A stretch of DNA of 64,000 nt from Apteryx mantelli (lineage: Eukaryota > Chordata > Aves > Apterygiformes > Apterygidae): the NCBI RefSeq assembly GCF_036417845.1, contig NC_089980.1, forward strand, positions 117,019,169 to 117,083,168, in the 5' to 3' direction. Shown in pieces: positions 1 to 13,400 of this stretch. Made by a program: the position numbers and the translations under genes. Under the pieces are notes generated by a model. That model saw only the letters and a list, made by a program, of their open reading frames with translations, did no database searches and was not told the origin of the DNA. How positions within the stretch are numbered: position 1 is the stretch's first letter; every line of letters begins with the position of its first letter.

Positions 1-3000
1 TTCTGAATCGATTGATCTTTCACTTCCTTGGGTAGAGCCATTAACAAGCTTTAAAAGTAATCTCTCTCCTACTGAATTTTGTAGGAGTTAGGAATTAAGT
101 TGCACTATCCTTAAGTAGTCGGACCTGAGCCTTGCAGCTGAAAATATAGAAAGGGTTACAAAGAAATAATTAGCTAATGCTTGAATATCCTGAACTGTAA
201 TTTAACAATGCTTTCCATTTGATATTGGTTTCTTTATTTATAGTGGTATCTTTGGATTGAATTTGCAATCTTAATTGGACATTAAGGGTCTAGCTTTACC
301 CTGATGCCCAGCACAAAGAAGCAAAAAGTAGGAAAAAAAAAAATCTCTTTAGCGGGACTACTTATTTGGAAAATAGGAGAGCTGACTCTAGTGCCCTCTC
401 TTAGCAATGCATGCTGAGATATGAACTCTTGGTCATACAATGGATGAACTGCCACACCACTAGGTAGCTGCTGCCTGTATTTGACTGTGATTCTTTGCCC
501 CTTTCTTTTTTTTTTTCAGATGAGTACCTAGCCCACTGATTAAATATTCACTGGGTGCAAGAGAGAATTAATTACCAGATACAAGTGGAATAGCTTCAGC
601 AGGAAAGACTGAGGCAGAATGGTTCCATGGAAATTATTCCCCCCCCCCCAAAAAAAAAAAAAAAATCTAGTTTTGTTTAGCTTGAATTGACTGGGAGCCT
701 CTACCACTGCACAAGTACCCACCATGGCAATTTAAGCCTGGCTACAGTTATGGAATGGTCCCTGAAAGCCCAGTCCCTTTTGCTGCTGAGTTGTGGAGGG
801 TAGCTGTTGTTGTTGTTGTTTATTGAGAAATCTTAAATATATTTCCCAGGACAGAAAGTCCCCAACAGGGAATGTTCTAACTGTGGTGAGGTGGGGTAAA
901 ATGGGAGTGGAGGGGGGGGGGACCAGACACTCCTGCACTTTGAAAGAGCTGAGCTCCCTTTCTCAGCCTTTGAAAGTAAGAGTGCAGGTAACAAGCTCCC
1001 AGAAAATTTAGCTGGAGGTAAGTCTCTGTCTGTCTGTCTCTTGCTCTCTCTCATCAGAAGCTAAACACCTGTGGCCATTTTCAACACTTCTTGCTGCCAG
1101 CTTTACTTCCTGTTTGCTATCCAGCCATTGCAGATTTCATTCTTAGGCACTCAGTCCTGAATTTTTCAGGACTAGGATTTAATAAAACACAATCAGCTAA
1201 GGTTGTGAAGTGATAATATAGGGTCCACATATAGTTAGAACAGGGTTTCCTATCACTGCCAGGGCAAAATATATATAACACATTCAGGTCTCTGGACAAA
1301 AGTTCTGGAGCAACAGAAAGCTGTGAGAAATTTGGTGCTCATTTCAAGGCAAGATTTCACCTGTAGGAGAGACTGGCTTTGCATGTGGTAGCCACACACT
1401 AGGACCTGGCTTTGCAGAACAGAGAGTAGGGACTTCAGCTAGTTAAGGTTTTACTTTAAGGCATATTAACTCAGCATTCTGATCAGTTATAACACTTAAA
1501 GTTATATGAATAAGTGTTGGTATAAAGGGCAATGAGATAAAGAACATGTTTTGACAGCCTGTATTAATTACAGGTGAGGTACTGTATTAACAAGATCATT
1601 ATCCTGAAGGTGAAATCTTCTCCCCCTTCCACCTTATGGAGGGAGGGAAGGAACTTGATCAAAATCACTTTGTTAGCTTTTTGCTTAGGGGACACAATTA
1701 AAATCTGTCTTTTCATGCAGCTGATGAATTCACACCATGTAGTCACTTTTAATCAAGCACTACACTTTGCCCAGGCTAAGAAAAATGTTCACTGAATACT
1801 TTAATTAAATTGTGGAACTACTCCCAAAGCTCAGTTTTGCTGAGCATTAAAAACATGTAACATTGCTCATGACAGTGTGATTCTCCACTTGAAGCCTTTT
1901 TTAAAATGAAAAACAAAAAAAAAACCCAGCCTGCACTGAACTGCTGCTTGTGGGATGTGTGCATTTCTCTCTTCTCCCTCTTCCAGTAACAGCAGTTTAA
2001 AAAGCCATCTTACTGTAAAATGAGTTTTTTGGAGCAGATTTCCCTCTTTCCCTCTCAGATCAGCAGGATGTTTTCACTACCCTTAATGGCACACAAGAGT
2101 ACCTCCAAACATATCCTTCATCCTGTTAAGAGCTTTTTGCTACAGAAGAGTGAGCAGAACAGCAACAGGGGATATAAAAAGGAAGATTCCTATAACCTGA
2201 CATTTGTAAGAGAACTGAAAATTACTTATTGCAAATACTGACTTTCCAAACTTTTTTTTTTTTAATTCTTAAAAGCCATTTTAAGTCGCTCCTTTCTCTC
2301 CTCAACTTAGACAGTAAGGGCCATGCAGGAAGGTTTTCCCCCTCCTCCCCCACCCAAAACCTTACACAGATTCTCACATAATTTGCAGTTTCTGTAACAG
2401 TCAGGGCTCAACTGGGCAGCTTTTTAAGTAATGGTCTTTCCCCTAAGAGCTAACACAGCCTGCAGGAGGGTTGGTTCTTTGTGGTTCCTCATGAGACTTT
2501 CAGTCAGCATGACAGGCAGACATCTCAGCCCAGAAGTAAGTCAATTACTCCATGCTGCGTTTAGAGCATTTCCTTAAAGCTGTTCTGCCTAAACCAACAG
2601 CAGATAATATTCCCATAGGTATTTACAGGAAGTTTCAGGAGAGCAGCAAAACTTAACAATGTTAAAGAAAAGAGTAATGGATGCCAGTAGTCACAAACCA
2701 GTGACAAGTTTACCAAGGGTCTTAAAAACAGAAAAGCAAGTTTGCAACCATTAGATTAGTGAAATAGGGGTGCAAATCAGGGTTAAATATGGGCTCTAAC
2801 AAATGCAGCACTAACACTAAGGTATGGTGAGGCTTGTAGCAACATGCTGAATGCACTGGAGTAAGAATAGATTTGTCATGGCTCCGCACCTGGATGTTAC
2901 AGTAGTCAAGGTAAACCCCTTCTCTTAAACTTAAAAAGTGGGTAAGGTTAGTACATCATTGACAGTTGATGCTTCAATTTATATACTTTCTCAGAAAAAA

Positions 3001-3284
3001 AAAAAAATTCTCTTCTTCCTTTGCAGCCTACTAGCTGTGTATTATCCTAATTTTTTACAGGATAGCTAGACTGTGAATAAATCGATTTAGGGGAAAGCAG
3101 TGGCACTCAGGCTACTTACAATTTTGTCACTGTTAGCCATTACAAAGAACAGGTTAGAGAAAAAGACCTTGTTACAAAATTCAAATAGATTCATCTCTGT
3201 GCAAGAGACATTTTTAGGAGTAATAGATAAAAACATGATTTATTACACTGTATACAAAACTAGATTCAAAACAAGCCAGTGGAG
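1..3284. other. 3' flank of FBXO25, no gene seen
   Basis: AT-rich noncoding DNA with short simple repeats: a C11/A16 junction at 639-665, TGT/CTGT repeats near 810-830 and 1024-1042, and a poly-A at 2995-3007. All open frames are short and unconserved. In human the next gene on this side is TDRP, convergent with FBXO25; no TDRP coding exon is visible here. Confidence 0.6.
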
Positions 3285-4379
3285 AATATAGTACATTATT
3301 TATTTTTTCTGTACATTACAATATTAAGTTTCATTGACAAAATCAAAACTTCACAATTTTTTCCTATACCTGCGTAAGCCTAGCAATTACTTTCATTTTA
3401 CAGGATAGAAAATAGCTTCCTGGAGAATTTATATTCTGATTACCCAGCTCAGGGTGCTTCAGCTCAACAGACTGACTTTCAGGGTTTCCCACAGCTCATA
3501 AAGACTTGTCAGGTTAGAACCTCAGTTCGTAGTATAATGTACTGCCATTGCACCAGCCTAGAAACAAGTAACTCAATTTTCATTAAATTTCAGTAATGTC
3601 TCCTTTTTAGGAGATGTCTACAGTTTCAACTGCATTAGTTCAAAACTAAACAGAGTATAAATGAAGGCCTGGCTACTGTCAGAAAAATCTATCATTTTGC
3701 AGCAGCAGCCTCAGATCTGTCCCTTGGGTTATATAGGATGTGCTGAGATAGGTTACATGTTGTTTAATAAAGTCCTTTTAAGAAAAATAAATATTTTTGC
3801 ATAATGTATGTACAAATATTGATTGACTTCCTTCATTTATAGGTTCAACAACAGATAACCACAGCTATATTTTATTCACTAGCTCACAATGATTACTGCC
3901 ACCTTAGCAATTGAGATATTATGAGTCCAAGACAATACCAGCCTAGTCTTCATAATGGTGCAAATTATATGGAAGTGCTTTGAAAACAGTGGCTTAAAGA
4001 AAGAAGAAAGGATTAACAGAAAATTCCTTTGGTCCCTGTAAGAACAGCTTAAGTCTTCCACATAGTTTTAACCAACTATTAAGGCAGTGAAAGAATAGAT
4101 TTCAAGTTGAGATTAAAACTGTCTTTCCTGGACTCAAAAGAAGTCCACTGCAGATTTCCTAGCAATGTTTTGTTTTGCTTCTTTAGTACGTCACCCTCTA
4201 CTCAGGTATTTTCTGCACAAAGACCACACAGAATAAGCCTGTCCAATAATATCCCAACATAATTTTTAAACCACAACAAAACATAACACTTAAGAATATA
4301 TTGCACAAAAAGCATAACATATCCTGCCTGACTCTTCACAAAAACACCCACAAACACAGGAAAACAGCTACTGAACATC
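3285..4379 (-). other. FBXO25: FBXO25 3' UTR (proposed extent)
   Basis: Noncoding DNA after the stop codon on the gene strand. Minus-strand AATAAA signals occur at 3872-3867 and 3304-3299, with another at about 3241-3236. The 3304 signal sits in an AT-rich stretch and is taken as the likely main end, giving a 3' UTR of about 1.1 kb. The position is inferred from hexamers only. Confidence 0.4.
3299..3304 (-). terminator. Candidate polyadenylation signal of FBXO25
   Basis: AATAAA on the minus strand about 1.08 kb after the stop codon. A second AATAAA at 3872-3867 could give a shorter transcript. There is no transcript evidence. Confidence 0.35.
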
Positions 4380-4469
4380 TCAAAATTTGAAGAGATCAAT
4401 GAAATGCTGAGGAGACACTGGCATGAGACAGGTGTTTGGATCACTGGCTGTGCAGGGGTGTCCTGTATC
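4380..4469 (-). CDS. FBXO25: FBXO25 exon 10, coding part (C-terminus and stop)
   Basis: Acceptor CATCTTGTAG directly precedes GAT ACA. It encodes the last 29 residues ([14 protein letters not shown] and so on, ending [11 protein letters not shown]) and a TGA stop at 4382-4380. The C-terminal FIDLFKF is the conserved end of FBXO25 and close to that of FBXO32. Confidence 0.96.
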   Translation of the reverse strand, partial: DTGHPCTASDPNTCLMPVSPQHFIDLFKF

Positions 4470-7400
4470 CTACAAGATGAAGGAGAAGAAAAATAAGTTC
4501 CCATTTTATAGACACACTCCCCCACCCCCATTAAAAAAAAACCCAAACAAAAAGATCCCATACAGGCACATGCAACTACTCCCACTATAAGCAAACTGAT
4601 AGGAATTTCTTGCCTTCCTTGCGCCCCTCCCCCCCACTTTTAAACTACATTTGTCAAAAACTAATGGGTCAAGATATGCCTTTTTGTTTTCCAAGAGCTT
4701 TGACTCGGGATTTTTTGTGGGCAGGGTAAGTTGGTTGTTTTCCTTGAAATCTGAAGCTATCCTACAATACCAATTTCAAACTGGAAAGGTCCATTTTCTA
4801 AACAACAACAACAACCACCAAAACAACCCCCCCAAAAACAAACAAAAAACCTAGTCTAAAACAGATAAGAAATAAATGCTGAAGTCTTAAAAAAAGCAAA
4901 TGCCTTGTTGAACCTAAACTGACTTTGTTCAATAAAAAAAATGAAATCAATTCATCCTGGGGGGAGGAGAGGGGGCACACAATGAGCTCTGTCTTTCAGA
5001 ATGAAAGGCAGCAGACACCTCCCACAAATTAGCATGTTTGAAGTCCAAATCTCTACCTCGCTTGGTGTTTTTGCCCAACATCTTTCCTCCTCTTTCACTC
5101 CTACCCCTTCCCCAGCTGAAATCACAAAGGATCTCTTGCCTTAAAACAGAAGTTTGCACCCAAGCAAGCTAGGAGTGCAGAAGATAGGATGCACAAAGGA
5201 AGGAACTGCCTCAAATCATTGTCGCCTCTAATTTTGTGACATATAGAGCATAGAGAAAACAAATCCAATAGCAATCTGACCAAACAGAGGATTTGGAGAA
5301 GATTTTGCACAAATAAAACAGAAAATCCTACAACTCACACAAGGAAGGTGCAGTATGGAAGAAAAGAGTTTGCAAGCAATGGGTCACATTCAAGAAGTAA
5401 GATTATGATTTGAACTATGGCCTTCTGAATGGTCCAGAAGGCAAAAACCATAGTTGCCAAAGAAATCATACTGCAATCATGCTAGTTTAAGGCTAGAGAT
5501 TGACAGCACCTGGATTAATACTGTTTGGCAATTTGCCTCAACTTCTCCCTGGTAGGACTATTTATGTGATGAGAGGATATACAGGGCTCAAACAGGACTC
5601 AAATTAACACTGCAGTGTGTTGTGACCAGCTCTACAGAATGGAGTGTTGTGGGTATACGCATGTATGTACATGCACCCACACACCTCCTCTTAGAGGTAA
5701 TCAGCAGCATAAACAGTATGGAAGAGTCCTAACTGGTCAATCAGCAGTTATAAGCTGAAGAGGAAAAAGTACATAGGAAGAAACTGCTAAAAAGATGCAA
5801 GTATGTCTCCTGTCAAAGTCACTTGAGTTCTTGTTTAGCACTGACTATTGGGAAGTGAAGTCTAAAAATGAGTGCAGTAGGAGCATTTTGTCTTTTATTC
5901 TTATTCCCCACAGTTAAACTTCCTTTCAGTTTATTATAGCTATAGCAGTGTGCTCAGGAAGGCAGTCTCCATACAGCTAATGCAATTAGATAGAAGATAC
6001 AAAATTTATCTTTTGTTCTCCTTTTACTATCTCATTATTCCATTAACAATACAGGGAAAACATTAATAATATGGCACTTCAAAACTGCAATCCATTGCAA
6101 GAAAATTTTAAACGCTAACATGACCCACTTGCAAAAAGTGTCAGCCCTACTTCTGTCCTCTCAGAATCTGGTACAAAGAAGCAATAAGAAACAGCACTCT
6201 TCTCATGTAAAGTGCAACCAACAAGAAGCAGTTACAATAGAATTAGCTCAAATGCATGAATTATAACATGAAAAGCTTTGTAGGCAAAACCCTTCATGCT
6301 GATGGTCTCAGAAAATTTCATGTAGTTCCTTAGGCTTGTGGAAGAAGCTGACAAAGAAACAATCTTTTGCACTTCTCAGTGAGACAGTATTTTAAGTTTT
6401 AAGGAGTCTGTACCCTGAATGCACATACAGCCAGCTTGGGCCACGTACCCCTCCAACAGATCACTCATCTGTCTTCTGCAGGGTACTGCAATGTCAATTT
6501 TCTGATTTGTTGGATAAGGATTTGAACTGGAGACCTCAAATGAAAAGGCTTTCACAATACAAATTCATTAAGCCTGCAGCACTTTCTTTAATATTACAGA
6601 AACTTGAACTCAGCATGAGAGCCTGATTTACCAAACTCATCTTATAATGGAAAGTTCAATTTTATACTTTATTGGAATCCTCTACTGGAAGAAAACGCTA
6701 GAGTTGTAATGAGAAGTTTCCAGACAGCTCAATGGAGAAGTTAAACACCTTGAACAATAAGTTTTTCAATGCAATAAAGATCAAACTGTCCTTCACAGAT
6801 TTCAAGGGACTTCTCTCTTTCCTACCAGTGTTGATGAACTAATTCATCATGTGGTGCAAAAAAAGCTAGAATAAGTACATGGTAAGTAGATCACAGACCA
6901 CTGCAGTCTTCATTCTTTTGTTTCCATATGAAAGGAAATTATGTGCAATTATATTCAGTTAATAGAAGGAAAGAACCTGCAAGTGGAACTTCTTTTTTGA
7001 CGTTGAAACTTAGGTAAGGGAAATACTGGCAAGGGTGCCACATTCCCTTCCAATCTCTTTGCAACAAAGTGCACTAGCTCAAACTTGTATTCTAGATACT
7101 GTTCAGCTTTTCAAATGGAAATTATTTTTCTATAGTTATAATATCTGTGCTTTTCATTAACCTATAGATGATCACATGAAAATATCACGCAATATCAATT
7201 CCTCATCCTCCCACTTTAATATCACCTAAGAACCAGGTGTTACATTAATGACAAACAGGTAAAAGAACCATTGAAAAAGGGCAGCACCAGACAAATCAGC
7301 CAAGTGGAACTGCCTATGTAGAAAAGATACAGAAAAGAAAACTCAAAACCCCCCAAATACCAGAAGTGCTAAACATAACACCTTCACCTTGAAATGACAT

Positions 7401-10400
7401 TTGCAAGGAAGAGATATCCAACAGCAGAAAAACATGCTCCCAAAGGTAGTTGCTAACAAACTATCTCCTCTCCCCATTGTCATGAGTTTAATTTCTTAGT
7501 TTCCAGGAAAAACACTGGAGTTAGGATCCTGGGAAAGAAGTTAGGGTTTTGAATCCTCTTTTACTGCTCATTTATACTTATAATTCTATATGTACACTTT
7601 AGCTTTAATTTGTAACATGCTGTGTGCTTTGCTCTGCACATCATAGAACACTTTTGAAAGTCCTGCTCAGTCAGGAAGTACAGATCCAATAAAAAGCTCA
7701 GTAAGATCAGTTCTTGGGTTTTTTAGTTAAAGAAACGGAAACAGCAATTTTACAATGGAAAAAAGCGATATGAATTGAAAATTCCATGAAAGATTAAAAG
7801 AGGAATCATGCAACCATGAGTGTTCTTCCTTCCAGGAAGTTTCTTTAAATTTAATACTGTTCATTATTGTTCAAATCAGACTGATTTTCAATAAATCTAC
7901 TTAAAACTAAAACAGAATTTGTTTAAATTAACAAAAGAATTCACCTTGAGAAGTATTTACTGACAAATATAAAATTTAAGGAAAACAATTATCATAACTG
8001 CAAATGAAGTTCCTATCACAACTTTGGAGCTACAATCCTTTACTGTATAATTATTCATACAAACTCCTCACTCAGAAAATGTTGTAGTTGCCTTCCCTTC
8101 TTCCCTACCCCTCCTCAAGTCATATGTAGTCTGTTTGGGAACTTCTTTTCAGAGAGAATCTTTCATAAGTCTAAGCATGATGTAAGTATTCCAAGTGGGG
8201 TAAAATCCATTTTAGTACCTTTGCATAAAGAAAGTTCTTTGACATTCGTGTTATTGTTTTCAGATTTAAGTGCCAAATAAAATACATCAGGGAGCACAGA
8301 AACAGTTTCTAACACTGAATACAGGGAAACCTATTCCCTGGTGTATCTCATTTCACTGACATCTGCACCTGTTTTCATAAGAAGTTGAATTATGGTCCCT
8401 AGTTTAAACAGCATTAACAGGGAATACTTCAATAATAACAAAAACAAAGATGAAGAAAAACTAAGATGGAAATTCACCACTACCTTATCTGATTGGGTCA
8501 TGAGGAACAAACTATTCCTGCTGCTAAACTGATATGAAAAAATACCTAAGCGATTAGAAGTGAACACCTTGTTCACTTTGACATTACAGAACAGTCAGCA
8601 ATGAAAGCAGAGATGAGACACACATGAAATACCTTGAGTAACAAAGCAAGATGGTAGTCCTTTGAGATCATGAAGAAGGAAGCAGGAAGGAGAGCCATAA
8701 AGTAAAAGAAGCAAAGTTAAGGTTTATTGAACTATGTGCCACTTGGAACAATAGTCTTTTATAAAACATTTAGTGTGAAGTACTTTTGCGGCAAATCAAT
8801 TGGTTGAAAAACCAAAGCCATCGCAAACTCTGGTAAGACTAAAACCAAGCATGGACATATCACACATGTGAAACAATTATCCTATTACATAAAGCCCTGG
8901 GTCTTGAAAGAAAAAAAGATATTTCAACTATTCTCTATGTCCATCGCAGATAACTGAGATGTACTATTCAATTAGCTAAGTAAGAAAAATGGACAAATTG
9001 CCCACAATGGTAATGTTGCCTAGTGGAACAGAAGACTTAGCATATATCAAATGCATTCACACAAGCATCATCAGTTAATACTAGATGTCATTCTTTTTAC
9101 ATTACTGATAAATTATGTATTTTGCTCACTTTCAGTGTGGACAAATCCTTTAATAAAAAGTCTCTTTGCAAAGATAAGGGTCATTTGATATGAAGAGTTT
9201 TGCTTACAGTCATTCCCGCCTTAACACAGAAGGATACAAGCTATTCTGTTATATCACTGTAGTTCCTATGATGAATTTAGGCATCTCCTTTCTATTGTAT
9301 TTAATATTACTATGGTCACAGGTTTTAAACAAACACAGCCAACACAAATGCCTCAAATGCTGCTTGTTTAAAGATTTGAAGACTTGTTAAAAGTAATACT
9401 AAGATTACTATAACATACTGAAAAGTGAAAAACTGTTTCCCTACTTCAACTGTTTGCTAATTCACTTCACTAGTCTTCATTCCTTTTTTCTGCAAGTCTT
9501 TCTTTAAAAGGACATAGAATGCAGAACTGAAAGGATTTCTCAAGTCAAATCTAGCCTTCTCTTGTCACTGACAACTACATCATATTATCTATTTCATAAA
9601 CAATGAAAATTCTTCTTATAACTAGTGAGGTCTGTGCTTTGCGGCTGTTCCAGAACCTTGCTACTTTGATTCTTGGAAACACTTAATTCCCAGCATAAGT
9701 TTACCCCACAGGTAGTTTATACAACCTATTTGCATGAAGGCTATCCCTTAGCTTAAATAATTTCTCTCTGTAGTCTCATGTTTATTCATCCCTTCCCTGT
9801 CTGAAAAGAATTTATGGGGAGCAGTCATGTTCCCTCTTGGCTTTAATACAGCTAAATCAAAAGAAATTAACCTCTGTTAGTCTCCTTCGTGTCCTGATCA
9901 CTTAAGTACTTTTCTCTATTTCAATGTTTTGCTTTGTTCTTTAGTGGGAATAAAAGCAAGTGCAATACCAAAAGGTGTAGTGAGCCCATTTTTTGAAGTT
10001 CTTTTGAATACACTTTAAAAAACAGGCAACTCTTAAATGTACCATAAAAAAATAAATTTTTACATATTAAACTATTTCAAGAATCCAGTGCTTCAACTTG
10101 TTTCAAGATTTAGACACTTGCTACTTTTCCCCAGTAAAGTACCTGTGATTTCTCATTAAAGTTTTTATTAAATTTTTCTTCTATATGTTCAGTGGTATTT
10201 TAAAGAATAAAAGTTTCAGCTGAGAACAAGAAGCGTGTACATTATACACACAATTGTGTCAACCACTCATATACAGATTTCATTTAATAATCTGTTTAAT
10301 CAAGTATACTAGTGAAGCTTAAATGAACTGTCAAAGTCTGATACAGTTCCTTCTGCTTAAGCCAGGTATTTTCTCTTAGCACGGAATTTTGCTAGAACTT

Positions 10401-13400
10401 ACAAAGTCCTCCACACTTTGTTTCTCATGTTTAAAAAGCTTGAGAGGATATAGATACAAATAACTGACAAAAGCAGAACTTCCCCCCCAAATTCAGTATG
10501 ACTAGCACTACTTCACTCACACTGCCCTGTCAGGATACACAGAGGAACTGTTTTTCAGACCAATGACTAACCTTTTAGCATCTCTGCCAGTGAGGGTGTC
10601 AGTTCATGCAAAAATCAATGCATCTAACACAGCCTATTTCACCCTGATCAAACATTTATTTTAAGACAAAAGATACCGTTTAGATTCTGAGACCTAGCAA
10701 CAGAATACCCAGGTTGGAAGGGACCTCAGAAGGTCTCTAGTCCAGCCTTCTGCTCAAAGCAGGGTCAGCTATAAGATCAGACCATGTCAGTCAGGGCTTA
10801 TCCAGTCGGGTCTTGAAAACCTTGAAGAAGGGAGACTGTGCAGCCTCTCTGATCACGGGCTCCCTTGCTTGCTTGTCCTCAGGGTTAGAAATGTTTTCCT
10901 TATGCCCAGTCTGAACTTCTTGTTTCAACTTTTGTCTGTTGTCTCTTGTCTACCTGTCCAGCACAAGTGTAAACAGCCTGACTCCATCTTCTCAACAACC
11001 TCCTTGTAGGTATAAGCAGGCTATTAGGCCCCCCAGAAGCAATTTCTTCTCTAGCTTCTCCTCACAGGGCAAGCACTCCAGCCTCCCTAGACATTTGGCC
11101 CTCTCCTGAACTTGCTCCAGTTTATCAAAGTCTTTCTTGCAGTGGGGGACCCAGAACTGGACACACTACTCCAGAGGCAGTCTAATGAGTCCCAAGTAAA
11201 GGGGGATAACTACTTCCTTCAATCTACTGGCTGTGATCCTTTTAATACAGCCCAGGATGCTGCTGGCCTTCTCCACTGCCAGGACACACTGCTGGTTCAT
11301 GCTCAGCTTGCTGCTGACCAGGGCCTCTTCAGCACAGCTGCCCCCAAGACTGTATTGTTGTCTGTGACTCTTCCTTACTAAGTACAAGGCTTTGAATTTA
11401 CCCTCATTCATGAAGTTCTCATGAGCTCATTCCTCCAGTCTGTCTAGGCCCCTCTACATTGCAGCCCTGCCCTCAAGGGTATTGAATACTCCCTCCAATA
11501 CAGTGTTATCTGTAAGCTTGGATTAGAGTGCACTCTACTGCCTCCTCCAGATCATTGACTGATGTTAAACATTAAAGTCCAAATACTATTTAATCATTCC
11601 TAATACTGCAACTGCTACACTTCTTATCACAACTATAGCAAGGTCAGAATGAGAGAAAAGCACTGCAAAAAGCTTTATCCCTTTACACAGCAAAACCTTA
11701 ACACAGAAGGCCCAAACAAATCTTACACCAAACTCCTCCCACCCTGCCCCAGCATGCAAACTGTATGCTTACCTTTAATATTTCTGTTTTCAAAGAGAAA
11801 ACCTTAACCTGAATAATGGGCAACATTTTTATAAGACTTATTTCACTGTAATGAACAGCTCTTAGTCATTCTTGACAAAGGTTCTTCAGCAAATGCTTGG
11901 GCTTTTCAAAGCAGAAACTAACTACCTGCTTTCCTACTATTAACTTAGTGCTATGAAATATACTGGTATCTGGAAGAGCTCCTGTGATATCAAGGATACT
12001 CAAGTTTAAAATAACATCATTGAGGACCATGCTATTTCCATGAAGGCTAGCTTATCCTGCTAAAGACCCTAGCTTTTTAGATGGAAAAGAAAAAAGCCTC
12101 ACACTGGCATTGTTGGCTTGATGCAATTAGTCTTAAAATTGTAGAAAGAAGGCACAAGAACAAAGTCATTTCTGTGACTAGGAAGATGAATATTTTTCAA
12201 GATTTCTCAAACATTTCTTGTTTTTTTATTTTCCACTTGGCATTATTCATATCTGGTCTTTGAGGTATGAAATAAAATAAATCTGACTGACAAGAAGGCT
12301 AGATTATGCTGCAATAACTAAAGTCAAAGTGGGACTATGCGTTCACACGAGAGTTAAACAGGATAATGCCCTATGGAAATAAAAATCATTGTGTAAGACA
12401 GAATATGCTTCATGGTAGGCATCAAAATAAACAAAATACATTTTAGAAGAAATTTCACACATTCTTCCAAACTTCTAATGTGACAGAAGCAGACTATAAA
12501 AATACATACAATTTTACGCCAATGTGGTAGAAATACTACAGTTATAAGTTTTCATTAGAAACTTCTATCAATTGCCATGCCATCATTAGAAAAGGAATTT
12601 CATAAAATGGCTAACTTCGTACAAGTTTTTTACAACTTTGGGTAATATTAAAGAGACAAGAAGACAAAGAGCTGCAACTCCTTCCATGGGGTAGTATTCC
12701 TTCCAATTCTAAATATTAAGGTTATCAGATATTAAGAGATAAATGCTAAACAAAGAACAAATTTGGAATTTAATACTAGTTTTATTTGGAAGTTTCATAT
12801 ATTTAAACTTGCATATTAGTAGTCCAATCACATTTCACATGAGAAAGCTGACGTGACGCCTTAATATTTTTCCCTTTCAGATAAATCAAACAGTAGCTGA
12901 TTGTGTGCACTGATTTCTAATTATCTATTTCAAAGCTCTTACCTTCCAAAACAGAATACTACAGTGTCGACAGAAATGCAAAGTGTCCCCATACTGTTCC
13001 TTTATTGGATAATATTTCTGAAGTGCAAAGTACATCAGCTTCCAGTCAATGTGACCTTTTTCTGATAGAATCAAATGCCTACAAAACTGGATATAAAATA
13101 TCTTCCTTTAACATGGTTAAAGTTCTAGTCAAATCAGCAAATGACTGAAAAACATAGGCAGTTAAACTGAAGTTTTATAACCAGAACTCTTTGAAATCAA
13201 TAGTCTGACATGTGTACATCTCTGAAGAACAGCAATAGAGATCCAGACGCAAAAAAAGGTAAAAATACTAAAAATAGGAGAGTGCAGATTTGCCAAGAAA
13301 AATAGGCCATACGCAGGTGATCCAACCCCACTGTCCTGAAATGATTATAGTTATAGTCAATGCTAACTATACATAACAAAAACAATATTTAGAGTAATCA

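Larger units (their letters stand above)
4470..12942 (-). other. FBXO25 intron 9
   Basis: GT-AG intron of about 8.5 kb. It holds the two CR1 fragments listed (9495-9975 and 10700-11580), a short CAACAA-type repeat at 4801-4825, and otherwise plain AT-rich DNA with no other feature I can support. Confidence 0.85.

Noticed and set aside
1..3284. TDRP terminal exon expected from human gene order
   Set aside because: No coding match was seen. Plus-strand AATAAA hexamers (such as near 1179 and 3079) are not enough to call a 3' UTR.
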